Source of the DNA: Jackrogersella multiformis
Taxonomy: Eukaryota > Ascomycota > Sordariomycetes > Xylariales > Hypoxylaceae
NCBI GenBank assembly: GCA_902806575.1
Contig: CADCXD010000004.1
Coordinates: 3,286,001 to 3,350,000, forward strand
Direction of reading: 5' to 3'
DNA: 64,000 nucleotides
Shown: positions 56,629 to 64,000 of the stretch, one piece after another
Position numbering within the stretch: position 1 is the stretch's first letter
Layout of the letters: the number at the start of each line of letters is the position of its first letter
Program-made: the position numbers and the translations under genes
Notes under the pieces: model-generated
The model's database searches: none
What the model saw: only the letters and a program-made list of their open reading frames with translations
Told to the model about the DNA's origin: nothing

Positions 56629-59600
56629 ATGCCTCCAAACAACCTCATCAACTACTATGGGGAAGCTCCGAAAATACACAACTATGGATCGAGATGCCGG
56701 CTCGCTCCAATATCTCACCCCTTTTCCTCGTCCGATGTCGATGATATCCCACCAGTGAACGCCCAGTACTTCTACCTGTCCTCCGTCCCCATCGACGATC
56801 CTCTTTCCACTACTACCATCGCTGCCACGACCGATCCGAAAGCTGCTAGGGGTAGCTTACGGCCCTTCTCACCAGGAGACAACAACGCACTAGAGAAGGC
56901 TTGGTTGAGTCTCGCTTCAGATATCTACCGCCAGAACCACACAAATGCCCAGCAGAGCCGAACTCCCAGTCCTTCTCTTGCCAAAGCAAATGGCGAGAAG
57001 TTACGTAGCATCGTACAGCGCCTAGCCGTGGAACATGCCGAGAAGCATGCACGTGAAGGCTCTTCGTCGGAAAAGGTTCAACCTCTTACCGATAATTTAC
57101 CAGAGCTCGAAGCTGTTTCGCTCTTATGCTGCTCTGATCTTCTGGTTGATGTTGGAGTTTCCCTTCGCACATCGTTTTGTGCTGTCGCTAGGCGAAGGCA
57201 ACATGAGCTTAACCGGGATATGATCGCCCAGGCCGTTATGAGTGAGATGAACACGTTACATACTGATTCGATGGCTACTGTCACAGAACGACGTGCAACA
57301 TTCAGTAACGTACCTTCAAGTCAGTCACAAATCGACTCCGTAATGAGGTCAGGTCAGCTGGATGAGCGACCTAATAGTCAACATTCCGTAAAGTCGCAGC
57401 CTCAAGTGTCAGCCGATAGAAGTGCCAATGTCCCTGTTCCTACGAAATCCTCGTTCGCGGACGACGGTATCTCGGGTAGACCCTTTGTTCGCGTAGGCAC
57501 TTCTGAGAGCCCTGTTACATCTCCGCCGGCGTCACTTCCTAGGTCTGCTACTTTACAACCAAGCAGGCTTGCTGAGGAAGTAAAGAACGAGGAAGCCAGG
57601 TCTTGTCGTGCTTCGTCAGTAGGAAACCCGTCCCCTTCACCCAAATATCCTGAAGCCCCAAAATCGGCTTCGCGTGAAGTGACGGTCGGTGTCTCCAGGT
57701 TACATGAAGTATTTCTTCCTGCTCTGCAGATGAAACCAATCTACTGGTCTCCTGTTAATGATATTGCCACTGTTTTCCGGGCGACCTGGTTCTACCGGTA
57801 TAGTCTCCATCCATCATGATAAGAGACCCTTGCTAATTTATAATAGGGATGATATGAGACCCATCGATCCCACCGTAGCTAATCAGCTTGAGGCCGGCTA
57901 TCGAGAGCTTAGGCCTCACTCCGAGACTTGGAATGATGAACTCAGATGTGCCGTTGAGGTTGGACCTCTGGGCGAGGAGAAAGTCTCACATCCATTATGG
58001 CCAAAACCACCAACCAAGGCCTCCAAGAAGGCAGAGGATTTAGTGGAACTATCTATATCAAGCAATCCATTCTGTGCAGCTCGTTGCTTCCGTGGTGAGG
58101 CCGCTGCGGAAGGTAGCCTACTACCAACTCCAAATGAGGATAATTCTTCTCCCATCCAAACTCATAAGAAGTTCGAACAGTACCATGTAATCTACAAGGA
58201 CAAGACTACGGCATACTTACTTAAACCAAGCTTGAGGCCTTCAGCGTACTACGGCCGCCGACCGGTAGCAAAGATAGTGAAGGGTCTCACTATTGGGATA
58301 CCGGTGGTTAGGGGCTTTGACTACGAGGCCTGGACGAGAAGACACGAGAAGAAACAGGATCAGCATAATAAGCAAACCGTATCGGCTGCTACCAATTCCC
58401 AAGAAACTACTAGCCGTGACGCCTGCTTAGCCTGTAAAGCCGAGGAAGAACGTGCACAGGTCGCAGATCTTGTTCTCGTCGTCCATGGCATTGGTCAAAA
58501 GTTAGCGGAGCGAGTAGAAAACTACCATTTCACTCATGCCATAAACGCCTTCCGTCGAGCTGTTAATGTCGAACTCCGAAGTGACGCACTTAGAGGGGTC
58601 CTGAGGAAAGAACTAAATGGTATAATGGTTCTTCCGGTGAATTGGAGGCAGCATCTATCGTTCGAGGACGGTGGGCCGATGAAAGAAGAGGACAAGGAGC
58701 AATATACCCTAGGTGGCTTCACTTTGAAAGATATCGAGCCCACGACTATTCCTGCGGTCCGGAGCATGATATCTGATGTCATGTTCGATATTCCATTCTA
58801 CATGTCACATCATAAACCGAAGATGGTAGCGGCTATGGTTGGCGAGGCAAATCGTGTTTACAGACTCTGGTGCCGAAATAACCCGGGGTTCGCGGAGAAG
58901 GGGAGGGTTCATCTGATCGGCCACTCGCTCGGAAGCGTGATGTGTATTGAGGTCCTATCGAGGCAGCCGACAATTGTTCCGGCTTTGCAACTGACGAAGC
59001 AGCCCCAGTTGAAGCACTTCGAATTCGATACCAAGAATCTGTTTCTTCTTGGCAGCCCCGCCGCTTTCTTCTTGTTACTCGAAAGGGGTGCGTTGTTGCC
59101 AAGGAGAGGGCGACGGAAACCAGGAGCAGATCTCAGCGACGTCGTGTCAAAAGACGTCGTCGGGGATGTGGGATATTTCGGCTGCATCGCCGTCGACAAT
59201 ATCTACAATGTGATGGCCAGAGAAGATGCTGTCGCATACCTGCTCAATGGCACTCTAGATCCGATGTACGCGGCCAGCCTGAAGACAGCCTATGTCCCGA
59301 GCACATCGACGTCTTTTCTACAGTCAATGGGAAACGCTATGATGAGTATTGTTCCTGGCGCTGGGACCTCATCGATTGGCGCGGCGAACGCCCCAGTCCC
59401 AAGACCCCCTACTATGCGTCTTCCGTCCCAACTTGAACTTGAAGTCCATGATTTTACGAGAGAAGAGGTTGCCGAGAAGAAAGCTTTCCTACTAAATGAC
59501 AACGGACAGATCGATTATTTTTTACGGTCGGGTAGCGGTCCCCTCGAGTTACAGTACCTAAATATGTTGAGCGCCCATACGAGCTATTGGGTAAACCACG

Positions 59601-59713
59601 ACCTCATTCGCATGCTATGCATGGAGATAGGAAGGAATCCCGGGAAAACAAATACGGTACCGGCGATGAGAGCCGTCAAGGTCACGAAGCGAGTTGTTCA
59701 TTCGATGGTATGA
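56629..59713 (+). CDS. DDHD-domain phospholipase (intracellular PLA1 type)
   Basis: Two exons, 56629-57797 and 57847-59713, with a 49-nt intron (57798-57846, GTATAG...TAG). CDS 3036 nt, 1011 aa. The junction gives TWFYR|DDMRPIDPTVANQLEAGY. The C-terminal half has VVHGIGQKLAER (about 600-612), the lipase elbow G-H-S-L-G (about 748-752, S750 as nucleophile) and a DDHD domain to the end (LGSPAAFF, then IDYFLRSG..SAHTSYWVNHDLIRML). Relatives are mammalian DDHD1/iPLA1 and a mitochondrial yeast phospholipase. Such enzymes hydrolyse phosphatidic acid or cardiolipin-type lipids; the substrate here is not determined. The N-terminal ~330 residues are partly Ser/Pro-rich. The intron donor GTATAG is weak, but the frame and protein fit. 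Confidence 0.92.
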
Positions 59714-62523
59714 ATGGAATACGTATGTTTTATTTTTCTTGCTCATGAGGAATTTGCATGCATTTCTGGCTTGGCGCTGAGGCTTCTGGATTGGGCTGGG
59801 GATGAGAGCACATAGACTACGGATACCCTTTATCACTCTCGACAGATTCATAGATTCACAGGCTGTAACAGCATCATAGTAATGCAAACGGAAATAACCC
59901 TCGCCTCCTGCGTTATCGCGTCGTGTTTTGAGGGGTATGCTGCTTGCCTTCGGTCCCGAAGGCTCGTAAATCCCTGGTAAACTGAGGCCGTAGGCATCGA
60001 ACGCCTGCCTTTCCTGGTAGAGTTCATACCTGGGGCCAGTTTGTAGGAGCGGTCTGCATGGTACTGCAAAAGTTTGCGCCGGCACGTGTTTTCAGTCATC
60101 CTAGCTCGCCAAAAGGGTCTTTCAACCTTCGGTCCCGATCCTGTCTCAGTCTAGGCCATCCAGCAGCCGGTAATTATCCATTCTATTAGAACTTCCTAAC
60201 AGACTTGCCGGAGTATCTGCCTAGCCCGCGACGCAGTCCTTTTGCAGGATTACTATCCGGACGGCCTCGGGGTCACGCAGGAAGCCGGCGAACCTAGGCT
60301 CTAGTGTAGGATATTGTTGAGAAGAGAACGAGTATCGGTCAAGGGCGCTCGTGTATGATTGGCGATCTAAGTCTCGTGGGCTTCCGCGGGGCTTCACTAT
60401 CAAAACTTGTCTCAGTTATCAGCATTGACCGAGCCCTGCCATATACTCGAGAGATCGGGAGGTGGATCAAAATGACTAATAAGTTTCACTCGCCGTCGAG
60501 TAATCGGGCTCCTGGGGTTAATGGTGATATATTCTTCCAATAGGGGAGAAGTGGGGGGACTTGGCGATGGGCTTTTTTCCAAAGATTTGCTAGTAGGGAG
60601 ATAATGTTCTATACTCAGGCGGCTCTTCATCGTCCTACTCACAATTACTGGATCAGAAGATCCAGCTATTCCATGTATCACAGTCCAGGGACCTTGATCT
60701 CTCCACTGCCCCAAGGCAGAATGAATTCGGACCCGACAGTATACACTTCCAATGCTCCCCGAGGCTGCCGAGAGGCGAGATCAACGACGGCTCAGCCGTC
60801 TCCGATGCTGAAAACGGCGTATAGCGGATATAGCATCCGAAAACTTCATATAGATCTCGGCCATGACCTCGTGTCATACACGCCTGGCGTGCTAAGACTC
60901 GGTAGCACCCCTAACCTGGTCGTGCTACCGGTGCCCGTTGCTATATGTAGTCTCCTTCAGCCCGAGTCCCCTTGTCTTGCGGTATCTCAGCTCGCCGGGA
61001 CACGGTACGACGTCGGGTTTTACTTCCATGTCTTAGGCTTAGTTATTTTAGGGCCGGCCGTAACGAGGGTCTTGCGGCTTTCCTCGGCGCCCTTGTCAAC
61101 GCGTAGGCATGTTGTAGAACGACACTGTCGAGCCTCAAAGTCCATCCAAGGAGGTAGATCGATGCCCCGGCAGGAACTCGTTCGTCGTCGACACTAATGC
61201 TGGGTTGTGTGCCAAGGGGACAGGAGCCAGGTTTCTAGCACGTACCAGAGTCTTGGTAGATAAGGTTGTCATCAATGTTCGTTGATTATGTCTCTTCGTA
61301 GGAAGCCGAAGGTTGACGTGGCTACTTAGGAATTCGTACAACTAACGAAATTCTACGCTTACTAACAGACATCAAGCTCCTAGGAGGGCTACGCGGCACG
61401 GAAAGGGGCACAGTACAGATGGATGGACAAGATCATATCGCCCAGACATACTCGTCAGCAAATACTTCAGACACCGAGAAACTTGTGGGAAGCTCTCTTG
61501 CTCTCCAACGGATCATGTCTTAACTGCAACGACACGATAGCTTCCTTCCCGTTGGTAATACCGGCACCGGGGAACGTCAAGTAAGACTTCACACGTTACC
61601 TCAGATCGAGATAATGCACAGAGCCTGTTAGTTCACTTTCAGGTACCTTACATTTCGACTCACATTTCAAGACATAGTAACCAACGTCGCCCATCAAGTG
61701 AACAAGATGACTGGATAGGAGCTTCCCATCTGTCCGAGTCCCGTCACACTCAAGTCTGGACTTGTACTTCGCCCACGAGTCCTACTATTCAAGGCATAGT
61801 TTTCGACTTTAATAGATTTACTTGGATTCTTGTATCTGTACTGGTAACAGGATACGACTAACTAGGGATAATTTGCCACGCGATCTTGGTCATGTGGCTT
61901 AATTCTCACGCAATACCTAAACTTCCATACGAAGAAGTATCGTATTAGTCCAACGCTTGTTGCATGTAGATGGACTCGGTAGGACTTAGTCAGATTAGAA
62001 GGTACATTTCCAGCGGATGAGACAGATGGCAAGATATTCGTATCGGCTAAACAAGCATATACGTCGTCGCTGTCGTCGGCTACCGGTTGTGTTGTACCGA
62101 ATAGGATTTGGATCCTAAAGGTCGTGCTCTTCAACACCCTCCTAGGCAATTTCGCATGATCAACCTTGCATGGAGGAGAATGTAGATCCACGTCGGCTGT
62201 GTCTCGACAAATATGTCAGGAGTCCCTAACAGTGCCCACAGGAGAGACTGTAAGGTAGTAGATGCTTCGCCACTCCCAGTATTAAGGGTGAAAACCCTTT
62301 TTGCTACTAAAAACGATGTAGAAATCACATGTCCGATTCATCTAAAGCTCGCAGATGACAATTAATACGGGATAACATGATAAATCTTCGAAGTCGACCA
62401 GAGGCCAAGTTGACTCGGTTTATCCCCAGTCCCACAAGACTGGGAGGTCGTTATCATGCTGTCTCGAAGGGCACGTAGCCTTCCAATAGGGCTAGACTTT
62501 CTTCATACACACCCATCACTATT

Positions 62524-62547
62524 CACCATCACCATCACCATCACCAT
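62524..62547 (+). repeat. (CACCAT)4 microsatellite
   Basis: Four perfect hexamer units in a gene-free stretch. They could read as His-His codons in one frame, but no CDS supports that. Confidence 0.9.
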
Positions 62548-63620
62548 CAACTTCTCCTGTGTCCCCCCTTTCCCGTCGGATCCGAGCATAGCATGATTCC
62601 CAATCGTTGTTCGACGCCCCGAAGATTCCGAAAAAAAAAGCCAGACCTAGCCTTCTTCTAGAATTTGGAATACGTAGATCGTCACTGTGGATATGTTATA
62701 TATCAATCCGGAATGAGGTGATGAAATATAACTGCCGACCAACAGCATCATCCCCTGGTACACATGGGGTTTATTGTGGCGAAGGCGCGCATTGTCCTTC
62801 TCATCAGAGCCAAGACTCATGGTCCAGGAGTAACAGAACCAACATCACCAACATCACCTCATCTAAAGCGGTGAAATAGACTCGAGATAGGTCTATCGCC
62901 GCTCGCTCACGAAGGGCGACATTTGGCGCGGTTTGATTAGCCCCTTGGTGACCATCTTCTTCCTTACCTCTGTTATCCCCGAAAAACAGGATATCTACCC
63001 TGGACCCCTCTCTGTGCCTCCATGGATAGCGGGTCCTTATATCTATAGCCATATGATAACTAAGTGCTGACGACTGAGATCGCCGTCGAGGAAGGATGCA
63101 AGAGCGAGGGCTCGAACCATGGTTTAGCTCGCTGGCGTATATGGAGCTTGCTGCCGCCATCGACGGGCTTCGGCACAAGTGAGTTTTCCTTGTCCAAGGG
63201 GTTTCAAGGAGCCAGGAGCAAGGTAGGCGAAGGCCACCGCTTGCCGAAGCTACCCTCGAGTATCCTAGCGAAGCTTTCCCTACTACGTAGGTTTTGTCCG
63301 AGATCCACGGCTTGCAGATTACGGACTAGGAGCGCCTGGAGAAGCAGATCCGCTCACGGAATCCACATTTCTCGCTGTGTCTTGCCCTTTTTCTTCGCTC
63401 TCCCACTATATACCAGCCTATTGTCTCATACCATCCATCGTAAACGTTCTATAATTTCGGATCCCCACCATCGTTGGAGTTGAGATGCCAAGCTCCTAAA
63501 CTGGGGCCATGAAATACAAGTAGTGTGGTGTACCTGCAACCCGGAGCCGGGGTGAGGTTCCGTATGTACTGTAGATTCGAACGACCACGCGTCCAGGCGA
63601 AAATATGCATCTGACTGCAG

Positions 63621-63662
63621 CATGTATGTATCCATATGTATGTATGTGTATGTAGGTATGTA
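63621..63662. repeat. imperfect (TATG)n microsatellite
   Basis: About ten TATG-like units with interruptions (TATCCATATG, TATGTGTATGTAGG). Intergenic. Confidence 0.8.
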
Positions 63663-64000
63663 TTGTACCTACAGCAACGACCCCCTGCATCCCACAAGCT
63701 GAAAAGCAGGGGAAGGCATGAGATAGGAAGGACGGTGCAGTTATTATTAATCTCAGGGCTAACAGGGCCGGATACCCAAGCTCATCCCCCTCTCACCCCG
63801 GGGAAGCAAAATAAATTTAAATCGACTAACTAGCCCCTCTTCCCTCTCCCCCGGCCGGTCTCGTTATGTTGCGTTTCTGCTTCGGATGAAGGATTCGCCT
63901 TGCATGCCGTAAGATCCTTCGCCTGCCCAGCTGCCGCATCTGACCGATACTAGCGAATTGTTCTAGAAGGTAACCCTAAATGCATCGTGTATTCCATCGG

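Larger units (their letters stand above)
59714..64000. other. gene-poor region to the window end
   Basis: 4.3 kb without a recognisable gene. The longest frames (60604-61197, 63064-63483) have no protein-like pattern, splice support or motifs. It contains two microsatellites (62524-62547 and 63621-63662). No palindrome of the TACCTAGGTA type was found in this stretch. Confidence 0.55.

Noticed and set aside
56846..59502. Several minus-strand frames opposite the DDHD gene
   Set aside because: Shadows of the coding strand without family patterns or splice logic.
60604..61197. 197-codon plus-strand frame
   Set aside because: No recognisable motif, no plausible splice partners, atypical composition; likely chance in non-coding DNA.

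Overview
The window looks like nuclear DNA of a filamentous ascomycete (Pezizomycotina, probably Sordariomycetes). The coding genes carry short spliceosomal introns (49-143 nt) with GTRNGT-like donors and CAG/TAG acceptors. The gene set is fungal: a Gut2-type glycerol-3-phosphate dehydrogenase, a MHYT signalling protein, the Ppm2/Tyw4 methyltransferase-kelch-JmjC fusion, an Atg18 PROPPIN, a Pps1 phosphatase and a DDHD lipase. Twelve protein genes are well supported, plus one unusual in-frame extension. Splice models were rebuilt by hand, and each multi-exon model closes to a whole number of codons with family-consistent protein across its junctions.

Layout. 1-12.9 kb is gene-poor and holds at most decayed coding fragments. 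12.96-14.77 kb is an RGS-domain gene, whose frame stays open for about 270 codons after its TGA. On the minus strand follow GUT2 (18.36-16.24 kb) and an MHYT-domain membrane protein (22.53-19.73 kb). After another gene-poor stretch come GC-rich CIA1 (+, 26.3-27.7 kb), a low-complexity protein with a Cys-rich tail (-, 29.5-28.2 kb), TFB1 of TFIIH (-, 32.1-30.1 kb) and KGD1, 2-oxoglutarate dehydrogenase E1 (+, 33.85-37.02 kb).

From 37.7 to 42.8 kb three neighbouring genes look like a small nucleobase-scavenging set: an NCS1 permease (+), a secreted CDA-fold deaminase (-) and a XanA-like 2-oxoglutarate-dependent dioxygenase (+). Then come PPM2/TYW4 (-, seven exons), ATG18 (+), PPS1 (-) and a DDHD-domain lipase (+). 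The last 4.3 kb is again without a recognisable gene.

The strongest non-genic signal is a short palindrome, TACCTAGGTA. I found it exactly 18 times in 64 kb, always outside coding exons and often extended into longer perfect palindromes. About 0.06 copies would be expected by chance. No tRNA, rRNA, CRISPR, intact transposon or telomere repeat was recognised by eye.
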